Shown piece by piece: positions 8,211 to 16,771 of a DNA stretch of 64,000 nt. How positions within the stretch are numbered: the first letter of the stretch is position 1; the number at the start of each line of letters is the position of its first letter. The DNA lies in assembly GCA_014377445.1 (NCBI GenBank), contig JACMPP010000086.1, forward strand, positions 52,274 to 116,273, in the 5' to 3' direction. Source of the stretch: Oligoflexus sp. GTDB lineage: Bacteria > Bdellovibrionota_B > Oligoflexia > Oligoflexales > Oligoflexaceae. A model generated the notes under the pieces. It was not told the DNA's origin. It was given only the letters and a program-made list of their open reading frames with translations, and did no database searches. Position numbers and translations under genes: made by a program.

Positions 8211-9425
8211 ATGGATCGTGACATTTCGATGAAAGTCATCCCTGTGCTTGCGGCTTCCGCTTTGTCTTTTGTCGCTGCTTGGGGGCTCCTGAGCTGGACG
8301 CACAAATCCGCAAATCTTGCACAAACTCCAGCTTTACCATCCGTTCGTCCCGTCGCTGAATTCGAAGCCATGTTTGGCATCGGCATCAGCGAGCAATTGC
8401 TATTCAAAAAACAGGGACTGGCCTTTCTTAAGGCCGTGCTTGCCAGCAATGCCCGAGTCTATGTGTTTGTTTCGGCCGACCGACGGGAGGAAGTCGATAA
8501 ACTTCTCCGCTCCTCGCCCCTTCTCCACGGCATGGAACGTGAATCCATCGTTAAGATTCAGCTCGAACACGAATCGATGTGGACCCGGGACTACTTTCCA
8601 ATACCCGTACTCAAAGCTATTCCCCATCTGGTGCCGACGCCGAGTTTCGTCGATTTCGTCTATCGTGACGGCAATACCCTCGACGACGCGGCGATCCACC
8701 AGTTTGCCCTCGCCATTAATTTGAGCGTCGAACATTTGCCGATCGTTCTCGACGGCGGAAACTTCATGACCAACGGCGAAAGCTGTGTGCTTAGCGAGGC
8801 AGTTTCTGAAGATCCCGAAATACTGCTTTTAAATTCACCTGAGCCCCCGCTAGAGTCTAACTTGGAAGAGATCTTCCGCTCGACGCTGGGCTGTCGGAAG
8901 ACAATTATTGTTAGCCAAATTCCCCATCCTCACGTAGATATGTGGATAAAGTTTCTCAACAAGACCACCGTTGCCGTGAACCGCATCGATCCCGCTGAGA
9001 TAAAAGCCAGCAGCGCAATCGGAGTGGCCGATCGCGAAAAGGCGGGCAAGATAGCGCTCGAATTGGATAGGGCTGCCGACCTTTTGGCAGAAGACTTTCA
9101 AGTCGTGCGTATGCCGATGGCTGTGCCTACGGCCGACTCTTTCATGACTTATACGAACGCCGTTCTTAGCAATGGTAAAGCAATTGTGCCTCGGTATTCC
9201 AAGTTACTGCCGAACAAAGACCAGGGTCGCACAGCAAAGGTGCTCGAGGGCTATGAACGGGAAGCCGAGCAAATTTATCGGCAATATGGATTTGAAGTAA
9301 GTTTCATCGATGCGAACGAACTGATTCAGGACGGCGGGGCTTTTCACTGTGTGACCTTTCACCTGCCTGACTTAGATGCCATATACAAAGACAAAGGATT
9401 TCTGGCTATCAAGCCGCCCCACTGA
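8211..9425 (+). CDS. Agmatine/peptidyl-arginine deiminase family protein, membrane-anchored or exported
   Basis: A guanidino-modifying-enzyme fold of the agmatine deiminase / Porphyromonas-type peptidyl-arginine deiminase family. The catalytic pieces are present: WTRDYFP near residue 124, LDGGNFM near 180, HPHVDMW near 239 and the nucleophile Cys about 380 in GGAFHCVTFH. The N-terminus has a hydrophobic segment (VIPVLAASALSFVAAWGLLS) that would export or anchor it, which classical agmatine deiminases lack, favouring a protein- or peptide-directed enzyme. The start is uncertain: ATG 8211, ATG 8229 and GTG 8178 all have poor ribosome sites. The SET-domain gene begins 30 bases after its stop. 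Confidence 0.8.
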   Translation: MDRDISMKVIPVLAASALSFVAAWGLLSWTHKSANLAQTPALPSVRPVAEFEAMFGIGISEQLLFKKQGLAFLKAVLASNARVYVFVSADRREEVDKLLRSSPLLHGMERESIVKIQLEHESMWTRDYFPIPVLKAIPHLVPTPSFVDFVYRDGNTLDDAAIHQFALAINLSVEHLPIVLDGGNFMTNGESCVLSEAVSEDPEILLLNSPEPPLESNLEEIFRSTLGCRKTIIVSQIPHPHVDMWIKFLNKTTVAVNRIDPAEIKASSAIGVADREKAGKIALELDRAADLLAEDFQVVRMPMAVPTADSFMTYTNAVLSNGKAIVPRYSKLLPNKDQGRTAKVLEGYEREAEQIYRQYGFEVSFIDANELIQDGGAFHCVTFHLPDLDAIYKDKGFLAIKPPH

Positions 9426-9455
9426 GACTGAAGCGACTGAGCGAGGAGAGCTTCC

Positions 9456-10115
9456 ATGATGCATCCCGACACCAACCTGAAATGGGTTAATGACGAAATC
9501 GGTTTTGGCGTTTTTGCAACACGCTTCATTCCAAAAGGAACCGCTGTCTATGTACGGGATGCTTTGGAGGTTAAGGTGGAACGCAATGCTGCGCTCTTAA
9601 AGAATCCTGCCTACCAAGAGATCATCACCAAGTATTCCTATGTCGATGCAAAAGGTGACTACATCCTAAGCTGGGACCACGCCCGCTTTGTGAATCACTG
9701 CTGTTTCCCCAGCTCGATCACCACGGGTTACGGCTTTGAAATCGCTATCCGCGACATCGCGGAGGGCGACGAAATAACCGATGATTACGGCTTGCTCAAC
9801 ATCGAAGAGGATATTCCACTCGCGTGTTCCAAGCCGGGCTGCCGAATGGTGGCGCGGGCGGGTGACTTTGACCAGAACGTCGAACGCTGGGACCGTATCG
9901 TCAAGGACGCTCTTTCGCACTTTTATCTGTACGATCAACCTTTGCTCAAATACCTGGATCAATCGACCCTCCAGCATCTGAATCAGTACCTGGAAAAAGG
10001 CAAACCCTATCTTTCCGTCGCGACCCAGAAGTTTGATTTGAATGAGCATGAATCCGATCTCCTGTTCCTCAGGGATCGAAAAGTAGGATCGGCCGGGATG
10101 GAAAGGTCCGAATAG
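9456..10115 (+). CDS. SET-domain protein (probable lysine methyltransferase)
   Basis: A 219-residue SET-domain protein. The diagnostic parts are in order: GFGVFATRFIPKGT at the start, RFVNHCC with the Asn-His S-adenosylmethionine motif at 80-81, GDEITDDYG at 104-112 with the catalytic Tyr, and a post-SET-like Cys pair ACSKPGC after it. SET proteins methylate lysines in proteins; the bacterial substrate is unknown. ATG 9456 has GAGGAG about 9 bases upstream. A C-terminal helical region of about 80 residues is unassigned. It is probably cotranscribed with the deiminase-family gene. Confidence 0.82.
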   Translation: MMHPDTNLKWVNDEIGFGVFATRFIPKGTAVYVRDALEVKVERNAALLKNPAYQEIITKYSYVDAKGDYILSWDHARFVNHCCFPSSITTGYGFEIAIRDIAEGDEITDDYGLLNIEEDIPLACSKPGCRMVARAGDFDQNVERWDRIVKDALSHFYLYDQPLLKYLDQSTLQHLNQYLEKGKPYLSVATQKFDLNEHESDLLFLRDRKVGSAGMERSE

Positions 10116-10146
10116 AAGTCATTTGTAAGAAAACATTTTTATGAAA

Positions 10147-10178
10147 AAAGGAGCAGTCCCAATCAGGTCCGCTCCTTT
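10147..10178 (+). terminator. Hairpin, probable terminator of the SET gene
   Basis: AAAGGAGC (10147-10154) and GCTCCTTT (10171-10178) form a perfect 8-bp stem with a 16-base loop, 31 bases after the SET stop. The T-run is short and interrupted. Confidence 0.55.
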
Positions 10179-10191
10179 ATCTTTAGGATTT

Positions 10192-10287
10192 TTAAAGGGT
10201 CTTGAGAATCTCGATGAGGTCTTTCTTTTGATCCGGGCTGTACATCTCCACTCCGTTCTTTAGAGATACTCTCCAGCCGGCGGACAT
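10192..10287 (-). pseudogene. Possible c-type cytochrome C-terminal remnant
   Basis: A short minus-strand frame ends SPDQKKDLIEILKTL followed by TAA. This resembles the end of MauG/cytochrome c peroxidase-like proteins (x-E-K-x-D-L-x-x-F-L-K-T-L). No heme motif or upstream body is present and a stop lies 45 bases before the first ATG. It may be the tail of a lost gene, or chance. Confidence 0.3.
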
Positions 10288-10356
10288 ATAAACATACCGG
10301 CTGAATATGGCATATTTTCACCGAAAGCGAGAATGACTGTTCCCTCTTCGCGGTGA

Positions 10357-10716
10357 TTAAATTTGCAGGTAGAGATCTTCGGCGATTTGCTCGACAGATC
10401 CTTTGAATTCAAAGGAGAGAAAGCGGGCCTTACCGCTTTTCAAATCAACCAGGCCGACGGCGATTTTGTCAGTCGGGCAGACGTTCATGCAGGTCGTCAC
10501 CATGCAGCGGATCTGTCTCTTCTGTTTTTTATCACTGAGGATACTCTTCACGGCTTTTTGGATGGAACGAGCCGGGCTATCTTCGCCTTCACGGACAAGT
10601 TTAAAACCGCATTTTTCACAGACCCACAGCATGGTTTCGCTCACGGACGCTTCTTCCGGGGTGAATTTGGTCTTGGTTTTACCCGCTTTATCTTTGCCCC
10701 AGTTAAACAAATCCAT
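10357..10716 (-). CDS. Ferredoxin-like metal-binding protein
   Basis: A 119-residue cytoplasmic protein with two cysteine clusters: WVCEKCGFK near residue 35 and RCMVTTCMNVC near 75. This arrangement, a CxxC followed after about 40 residues by C-x4-C-x3-C, with a closing strand (ARFLSFEF) and final helix, resembles thioredoxin-like [2Fe-2S] ferredoxins and DUF1636. The likely cofactor is a [2Fe-2S] cluster or zinc. It is monocistronic. The function cannot be specified further. Confidence 0.6.
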   Translation of the reverse strand: MDLFNWGKDKAGKTKTKFTPEEASVSETMLWVCEKCGFKLVREGEDSPARSIQKAVKSILSDKKQKRQIRCMVTTCMNVCPTDKIAVGLVDLKSGKARFLSFEFKGSVEQIAEDLYLQI

Positions 10717-10974
10717 AGTGCCCCACCTCCATCACTGACCAAATTATACGAGACAGTTGTCACGGGTTACCAGGTCTTCTTCGAAGCCAAGGCTCCGAGA
10801 CAATCGAAATAACAGGTAGAAAGCAGGCTCGATTGCTAAAAGCTGGATTAATCACCCAAAGCTCTATAAAAGCTACCGTTCGGATTTGGTCTTCTGCGCC
10901 GTTAAGACGAGGGGTGAAGAGAGACCAATCGACGTGCTACAATGGCACTAAACTTTCGGAAGGGTAAACCCGCT

Positions 10975-12249
10975 ATGAGCGCATGGCTTGCAATCGACTT
11001 TGGCACCTCAAATTCACTCGTAGCAGGTGCCAACGCTGAAGGCATTTTTGCTCCTGTCGCCATCGATCCCAGCTCTCCCGATCCCACGATCATGAAAAGC
11101 GTGCTCTATTCCCTTCGTCGCAACGAGTGGTCGGTCGGGAATGAAGCCATTTCCCTCTATTACGAAGCCGGGGCCGAAGGCCGCGTACTCAAATCACTCA
11201 AGAAATTTTTGCCTGATTCAAGCTTTCAGGGCACTCAGATCCATGGCCAGTACTACTCACTCGAGGATCTGCTCGCACGCCTCCTCAGAACGATGCGTGA
11301 GCGCTCGGAAGTTCAGCTCGGACAAGAACTGAAGAAAGTGGTTCTCGGCCACCCAGCGCTTTTCTCGCCGCAGATAGAAGCCCATCAGAGAGCCTTGACG
11401 CGCCTCGAGAAATCCGCGCAGATCGCCGGCTTTGAGGAGATCGTCTTTTGTGCCGAACCGGTGGCCGCCGCTCACAATTTTGCGAAAAGCCTGACCAGCG
11501 AGAAAAACGTCCTGGTCGCTGACTTCGGGGGTGGTACCAGCGATTTTACGATTATCCGTCTCCGTCCCGATGGATTCTCAGAAAAGGATGTTCTTTCGCT
11601 CGGCGGTATTTCGCTCGCGGGGGATGCCTTCGACGGCAGCATCATGGAACATGCGGTTGCCCCGTTCTTTGGATCAAAAATTCATTTTCAGATGCCGATG
11701 GGCTCCAACGTTTTAAATCTACCAAAAGCCCTGGTTCGCAAACTCTGTTCACCCGCGGATCTGATGCTGCTCGGCAAGCGTGAATACATCGAGTTCTTCC
11801 AAAAGGTTCGGCAGTGGTCCTTCAACAAGGAAGACGCCAAATCCATCGAAAGACTCGAACTCCTGATCGAGGAACGCCAGGGCTATCACCTCTTCGAAAG
11901 CATCGAGGACGGCAAGAAAATGCTGTCGTCACATCCTGTCGCCAACGTGAACTATCAATACCCGGGCATCGACCTCAATCTTTCGTTCGATAAAGCTGAG
12001 TTCGACGCCTTCTCCTCGAAAACCATCGATGCGATTTTGGGTTCGCTCGATAAGACGGTGGAAGATTCGGGTCTTAGCTATGACCAGATTGACATTGTTT
12101 GCTGTACGGGTGGTACTGCGCGGATTCCGGCACTGAGCGAAGGTCTGGAGAAGCGTTTGGGGGCTGCGAAGCTCAATCTTCACCTCCCCTTTCACGCCGT
12201 TGTTAACGGGCTGGCAGAAAAAGCCTTTCAACTCGCCAAACAAAGTTAG
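10975..12249 (+). CDS. Hsp70-like ATPase (YegD type)
   Basis: A 424-residue actin-fold ATPase. Phosphate motif 1 is IDFGTSNS near residue 10, phosphate motif 2 is ADFGGGTSDF near 180, EPVAAA sits between them, and the adenosine motif CTGGTARIPAL is near 385. It has no substrate-binding domain beyond the ATPase core, as in YegD, so it is not DnaK. ATG 10975, behind GGAAGGG, is preferred to a start 11 codons earlier. It is followed after 176 bases by the ATP-grasp gene. The client or role is unknown. Confidence 0.82.
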   Translation: MSAWLAIDFGTSNSLVAGANAEGIFAPVAIDPSSPDPTIMKSVLYSLRRNEWSVGNEAISLYYEAGAEGRVLKSLKKFLPDSSFQGTQIHGQYYSLEDLLARLLRTMRERSEVQLGQELKKVVLGHPALFSPQIEAHQRALTRLEKSAQIAGFEEIVFCAEPVAAAHNFAKSLTSEKNVLVADFGGGTSDFTIIRLRPDGFSEKDVLSLGGISLAGDAFDGSIMEHAVAPFFGSKIHFQMPMGSNVLNLPKALVRKLCSPADLMLLGKREYIEFFQKVRQWSFNKEDAKSIERLELLIEERQGYHLFESIEDGKKMLSSHPVANVNYQYPGIDLNLSFDKAEFDAFSSKTIDAILGSLDKTVEDSGLSYDQIDIVCCTGGTARIPALSEGLEKRLGAAKLNLHLPFHAVVNGLAEKAFQLAKQS

Positions 12250-12425
12250 ACCGTGCCCAACTCGAAGCGGATCTTTTGATGCGGTTGAGCGGTGTGGTAG
12301 GTATCTCCTGTAAGGACCGCTTTGCTCAACTCTGGCTGGAGTATTATTGATCAGATCATAGCTTCGTATGATGGGCTTTCTACGCAAACTTTTTCTTAAG
12401 TTAGGCCAAAGAGGCGAGGTGAACA

Positions 12426-13799
12426 TTGAAACTTGATCTCGATATCTTTCGCGACGAATTGAAATCAAACGAAGCTCCGCTCGCTATTTATGATGCGGAA
12501 TCCGACCGTTATCGAATGATTCCCGCTTCCATCGACCCCCTGGTGATCGAGGATGCGGTCTGGCAGCCCATCGTTGAAACGAGTCAAATCATATTGAAGG
12601 GCATGAACGCACTCATTGCGCTTTGGCGGCAGCCTGCCCTCAAAAAGAGGTCCGAAACCATCTTTAGCGAACTCAGTCCTTTCGAAAGGACTTCGCTCCA
12701 AAGGCCTGACCCGTCGACTCTCGCAACAGCCCGATTCGACCTGTTTTTCGATGGCGAAGGAGATGGGTTAAAGATTATCGAAGCCAACACGACGATTCCA
12801 GCAATGCAGGCTTATAGCGATATCATACGCCGATCCTGGCTCAGGGCATCGGGTCACGATGATCAACGGGCACCGAATACTGAAGATCTCTTGCAGTCCT
12901 TGCTTTTCCTTTATCGGAAAAATGGAGGCGGAGAATTGCACCCACGAATCGCGATCGTGGCCAGAGCAGGTGATTCTCAAATGTCAGAACTCAAGTTTAT
13001 GAAGAGTCATTGGGAAAAGCAGGGCTATGAGACGCGAATCGTGTTGCCGGGTGATCTCAAAATCTCGGCCGGGCGACTGATCGATCGCTCAAGCGGCGTG
13101 ATCTGCGACCTCATCTATCGTCACATCTTTGCCTCACGCCTCGACCAGGCCTCGGACTTTGCCCGGGCTCTGCTCCAGAACCAAAGCTTTCACATCTACA
13201 ATCCGATTGCCGCCCCACTCGAAGTAAAAGCCCTCTTTGCCGAGCTTAATCATTTTGCCGGAAGTCCCGAACTCGCGTCCCAGATCGGCCTTGCTGAGAA
13301 CGAACAGCAGATGCTCAAGCGTTACATGCCCTGGACTCGGATCCTGCAAACGACAGCGACTCCGGAGGAGCGTGAGGAATGGAAGGCCCTTCCGGCTGCA
13401 GACTGTGTAATTAAGGGCAGTAGTAGTTATGGCGGTCATTCGGTTTTTATCGGCAGTGAGCTTCATCGGCTTGAATCTCAGAGCCGTCTCCATAGGCTCA
13501 TGAAACGATCGGGAATCATTACCTGGCCTGAATTTATAGATTTTTGCTCATCCGAATCCAATGGCATCTGGATTATCCAAAGACGCCTGCAAGGCCGTCG
13601 TATGAAACATAGGTTTTTCTATGATAATGTCTCGGAGCAGGAGTCCTACGTCGACGCCTCGATCTTTGCGTGGTCCCACTCTGTCCCCCGTGGCGGGGCT
13701 TCGCGCTTTGCTCTCGACCCAATTGTGAATCTTGTACAAGGCGGAGGGCTTTTACCGATGTTTCTCCGAAGCGAGTACAATTTACTCTTCAAACCATGA
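12426..13799 (+). CDS. ATP-grasp family protein
   Basis: A 457-residue protein with features of ATP-grasp ligases. FDLFFDGEGDGLKIIEANTT (about 105-125) carries acidic and Asn ligands of the type E-x-N seen in circularly permuted or glutathionylspermidine-synthase-like members. VIKGSSSYGGHSVF near 335 looks like the nucleotide-binding glycine loop after a Lys, and QRRLQGRRM near 385 supplies basic residues. The start is TTG 12426, behind GAGGTG; no in-frame ATG is close. The product is unknown; amide- or peptide-bond formation is what the family usually does. Confidence 0.6.
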   Translation: MKLDLDIFRDELKSNEAPLAIYDAESDRYRMIPASIDPLVIEDAVWQPIVETSQIILKGMNALIALWRQPALKKRSETIFSELSPFERTSLQRPDPSTLATARFDLFFDGEGDGLKIIEANTTIPAMQAYSDIIRRSWLRASGHDDQRAPNTEDLLQSLLFLYRKNGGGELHPRIAIVARAGDSQMSELKFMKSHWEKQGYETRIVLPGDLKISAGRLIDRSSGVICDLIYRHIFASRLDQASDFARALLQNQSFHIYNPIAAPLEVKALFAELNHFAGSPELASQIGLAENEQQMLKRYMPWTRILQTTATPEEREEWKALPAADCVIKGSSSYGGHSVFIGSELHRLESQSRLHRLMKRSGIITWPEFIDFCSSESNGIWIIQRRLQGRRMKHRFFYDNVSEQESYVDASIFAWSHSVPRGGASRFALDPIVNLVQGGGLLPMFLRSEYNLLFKP

Positions 13800-13823
13800 T
13801 TTGCCTCACGGAAAGGCTTTAAT

Positions 13824-14204
13824 ATGAGTACCGAAAAAAATGTGTCCGTGGTTATTCTGGGCTTGTCTGACGATCCAACTCGCTATGCATATAAGGCCGC
13901 GCAGCGACTGAAAGAGTCGGGTTACACGGATGTCAAAGGTATTCACCCATCCGGAAAGCCGGTGATGGGCATTGAAGTTGTGAAGACCTTGGCCGACGTC
14001 AAAGAACCGATTCACACTCTGACCCTCTATCTCAATCCGACCAAGATCGATCCTCTATTCGAAGCTGTCTTAAAGGCCAAACCGAAAAGAATCATTTTCA
14101 ATCCAGGCACAGAACACCCAACTCTGATGCGTATTGCCAAACAAAAAGGCATTCAGGTTATCGAAGCCTGCACTTTGGTCCTGCTGGCTTCAAAGCAGTT
14201 TTAA
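13824..14204 (+). CDS. CoA-binding domain protein (YccU-like)
   Basis: A 126-residue Rossmann-fold protein of the CoA_binding_2 family. It opens with VVILGLSDDPTRYAYKAA, continues with VKGIHPSGK and GIEVVKTLADV, then LTLYLNPTK, and ends with RIIFNPGTEHP and VIEACTLVLL, the order seen in YccU-type proteins. These bind CoA; their role is unclear. AAAGG stands ahead of ATG 13824. It lies 24 bases after the ATP-grasp gene, so the two are probably cotranscribed. Confidence 0.85.
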   Translation: MSTEKNVSVVILGLSDDPTRYAYKAAQRLKESGYTDVKGIHPSGKPVMGIEVVKTLADVKEPIHTLTLYLNPTKIDPLFEAVLKAKPKRIIFNPGTEHPTLMRIAKQKGIQVIEACTLVLLASKQF

Positions 14205-14218
14205 TGGCCTTAAATTCC

Positions 14219-14255
14219 GATCGCTCGTGTTCATTTCGTCAAAGACCGAGCGATC
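14219..14255 (+). terminator. Hairpin after the CoA-binding gene
   Basis: GATCGCTCG (14219-14227) and CGAGCGATC (14247-14255) form a perfect 9-bp stem with a 19-base loop, 15 bases after the stop of the preceding gene. No T-run follows, so termination may be factor-dependent. Confidence 0.4.
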
Positions 14256-14378
14256 CAATCCTATTCCGGTTTTGACTAAGAAACGGTTATGGTAAGTTAT
14301 CGTCGTTAGAGTTGGAATTGGAAGGGGTGCGGAATAGCCCGTCATTTGGTCGCGTTTTAATCGTTTAAACCACAAAAA

Positions 14379-14441
14379 TTTCCCTTGTTTTTTGCGCTTG
14401 CACAAGGCTTGTATAAGTTGTTGCGTGATAAATGATTGACA
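14379..14441 (+). promoter_or_regulatory. Possible promoter/operator of the carotenoid operon
   Basis: The 320 bases before crtY hold no gene. A TATAAG at 14412-14417 overlaps the inverted repeat ACAAG-G-CTTGT (14402-14412), as an operator would; a TTGACA lies at 14436-14441 but without a good -10. Light- or B12-responsive control of crt genes is known elsewhere (CarH/LitR), but no such regulator gene is in the window. Confidence 0.25.
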
Positions 14442-14526
14442 AAGATAAGGCCCTTGGAGACTCTGAAGTACGGCCCTTACGGGTCCATATTGGCTTACAT
14501 ATCCCCGGTCTCATTGTGAGAAAATT

Positions 14527-15729
14527 ATGGCTGACAAGCAAAATTACGACGTAATTTTTATAGGAGGCGGTTTAGCTTCTGGTATAGCCGCGATTTTACT
14601 TCGTGAACACATGCCACAACTCTCCCTTCTCATAGTTGAAGCCAGAGAAAAACCGGAAATTCCCCAGACCTGGTCCTTTCAGTCGCTTCCTGAATATCTA
14701 GACCCAAGCCTCACAAAAGCTTTCAGCAGTATTTCAGAATCCTGGTTGAATAATTTGATAAGTTGCTCCTGGACTGGCTATGAAGTTCGTTTTCCAGAAC
14801 TCCGTAAACAGCTGCAGATTCCTTATCACAGCCTTCGGAGTTCGGATTTTTGGAACTACATGCGTCGCGAGTTCAAGGATTCCCTCATACTCAACGAAAC
14901 GGTCGCGGAGGTGCAGGGTCAGCAGATTCGTTTGGAGAGCGGGCGATATTTGCAAGCCAAACAACTCATAGACGCCAGAGGCTGGGCCAAAGATGCGTTT
15001 CCCGTTGCCGGCTATCAGAAGTTTGTGGGCTTGAATTTAACTCTTAAAAAGCCTCATCACCTCAGTTGTCCGATCCTTATGGATGCGACTGTTCGTCAGG
15101 AGGATGGCTTTCGATTTATGTATACGCTTCCCTGGGATGCGCAATCACTCCTAATTGAAGATACCCACTACAGCGATCATGCGAAGATCGATCTTGCCTA
15201 TTATCGAAGCGAAATCATACAATACGCCGAAACCCAGGGATGGGAGATCGAGTCGATTGGTGAAATGGAGCAGGGGGCTCTGGCCTTGCCAAGCTTCAGT
15301 AAAAGTGGTTTTACAGCGAAAAGACTTGGACCCACTACGACAGCGATTGGAGTCAGGGCCGGCCTCTTTCATGCAACGACCGGCTACTCGCTCTATGATG
15401 CGGTACTTGGCGCGGAACAACTTGTAGAAAGCGCACGACGATCACTTGCAAGCATCGATTCCACCCTCAGCGGATACTGCAGGAGACGATGGGCCGACCA
15501 GGAATTCTATCGCCGACTGAACAATATGCTCTTTCTTGCCTCTGAGCCCTCGGAGCGATACCGTGTTCTCGAGCGTTTTTATGAACATAGTGACGATCTT
15601 ATTTCCCGATTCTATGCAGGCAAAACTACTCGGGCGGATAAAATTCGAATCATCTCCGGCAAGCCTTCCATACCTATGAAACGTGCTATTTATCATTTCT
15701 TCAATCGCAGTGAGGTGCAGCATGGATAG
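14527..15729 (+). CDS. crtY: Lycopene beta-cyclase
   Basis: Cyclises the ends of lycopene to beta-ionone rings. The N-terminal dinucleotide site is IFIGGGLASGIAA (residues 10-22). PQTWSF near 46 is the CrtY-type motif after the FAD strand, and IDARGW near 145 and ATTGYSLYDAV near 285 are further family blocks. The length of 400 residues is typical. It opens the crt operon: its stop overlaps the crtE start by 8 bases, which suggests translational coupling. It is FAD-dependent and membrane-associated in known members. Confidence 0.9.
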   Translation: MADKQNYDVIFIGGGLASGIAAILLREHMPQLSLLIVEAREKPEIPQTWSFQSLPEYLDPSLTKAFSSISESWLNNLISCSWTGYEVRFPELRKQLQIPYHSLRSSDFWNYMRREFKDSLILNETVAEVQGQQIRLESGRYLQAKQLIDARGWAKDAFPVAGYQKFVGLNLTLKKPHHLSCPILMDATVRQEDGFRFMYTLPWDAQSLLIEDTHYSDHAKIDLAYYRSEIIQYAETQGWEIESIGEMEQGALALPSFSKSGFTAKRLGPTTTAIGVRAGLFHATTGYSLYDAVLGAEQLVESARRSLASIDSTLSGYCRRRWADQEFYRRLNNMLFLASEPSERYRVLERFYEHSDDLISRFYAGKTTRADKIRIISGKPSIPMKRAIYHFFNRSEVQHG

Positions 15730-16771
15730 CGTCAGCCATCAACAGGTGATGGGTCATCTCCGGGACTTTATAGCGGATAGCCATCCAATGGCGGTCCCCA
15801 GTGCCGAAGCCTATGCTTTTGCAAATGTGGCGAATAGCAATGTTCGATCTCTTCTCGAGGAGCTTTTACTTAACCCAACGATTGAAATGCGCCAAAGGCC
15901 GAGCCACGAATTCCGTTCCGCTATCGTCAATATCGGAGCCGAGCTTGCGACGCTTCCTTTCGGTCAGATCGCAGCGAGTGACGAACTGCGCCTATGTGCA
16001 GAGGCGATCGAACAACTGCATCTGGGATCATTGATCGTCGATGATATTCAGGACGGCAGTCCAGTTCGAAGAAATGGCCCTTCGCTTCATACCCGCCTCG
16101 GGATACCTCACGCCCTGAGCATTGGGAACTGGCTTTATTTTAGGGCTCTGCGCTCCCTCGAAAAGTTGGATCTCGAACCGATCCGCCGCCAACTCCTCAA
16201 CGAAGAGTGGCACGAAGCCATGGAACTGGCTCACTTTGGTCAGGTCATGGATCTTTCCGTTTCTATGGAACAGGTCCCCCGCAACAAACTCGTCGATGTC
16301 TGCTATCACTGTGCGCTCTATAAAACGGGCTCTATCACAGCCCTTGCGATCGGTATGGGCGCTTTGGTGCAGGGCGCCAGTCCTCAACGCATACGTGACA
16401 TCAAAAAACTAGGCGCAGCTTTGGGGGTCTATCTTCAGCAGCTCAATGACATCGGGAACATCACAGGTGATTTTGACAACGAAAAACGTTTTGAAGACCT
16501 CCTGTCTTTAAAGCCCTCGTTTGTCTGGGGCCTTACACTTGCGCAAATGGGTAGCGCCAGCTTCGAGAGACTCATTCTGGCGGCAAGGGCCTTGCCGCAT
16601 ACGCAGCTTATGGATGAATGGATAGACGCGAATGCTCTTCAGTCGACGGCTGAGCAACACGCGGAGAAACTCTTTCAAATCGCACTGGATGCTTTTCAGG
16701 AGGCCTACCCTGCGGCCGATCTCACTCGTCTCAAACAATTGAAAGACAGGATAAAATCAGCCTATGCCTAA
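15722..16771 (+). CDS. crtE: Geranylgeranyl diphosphate synthase
   Basis: Makes C20 geranylgeranyl diphosphate for phytoene. The first aspartate-rich motif DDIQDGSPVRR stands near residue 105 and the second region reads NDIGNITGDF near 245, where Asn replaces the first Asp of the usual DDxxD. The ATG at 15722 lies inside the end of crtY. The 349-residue length is at the long end for the family. The stop overlaps the crtI start by 8 bases. Chain length (C20) is inferred from the operon, not from the sequence. Confidence 0.85.
   Translation: MDSVSHQQVMGHLRDFIADSHPMAVPSAEAYAFANVANSNVRSLLEELLLNPTIEMRQRPSHEFRSAIVNIGAELATLPFGQIAASDELRLCAEAIEQLHLGSLIVDDIQDGSPVRRNGPSLHTRLGIPHALSIGNWLYFRALRSLEKLDLEPIRRQLLNEEWHEAMELAHFGQVMDLSVSMEQVPRNKLVDVCYHCALYKTGSITALAIGMGALVQGASPQRIRDIKKLGAALGVYLQQLNDIGNITGDFDNEKRFEDLLSLKPSFVWGLTLAQMGSASFERLILAARALPHTQLMDEWIDANALQSTAEQHAEKLFQIALDAFQEAYPAADLTRLKQLKDRIKSAYA

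Noticed and set aside
14436..14465. TTGACA before crtY as a consensus promoter
   Set aside because: The sequence 17 bases downstream is GACTCT, not a -10 element; the TATAAG further upstream is a better candidate but also unproven.
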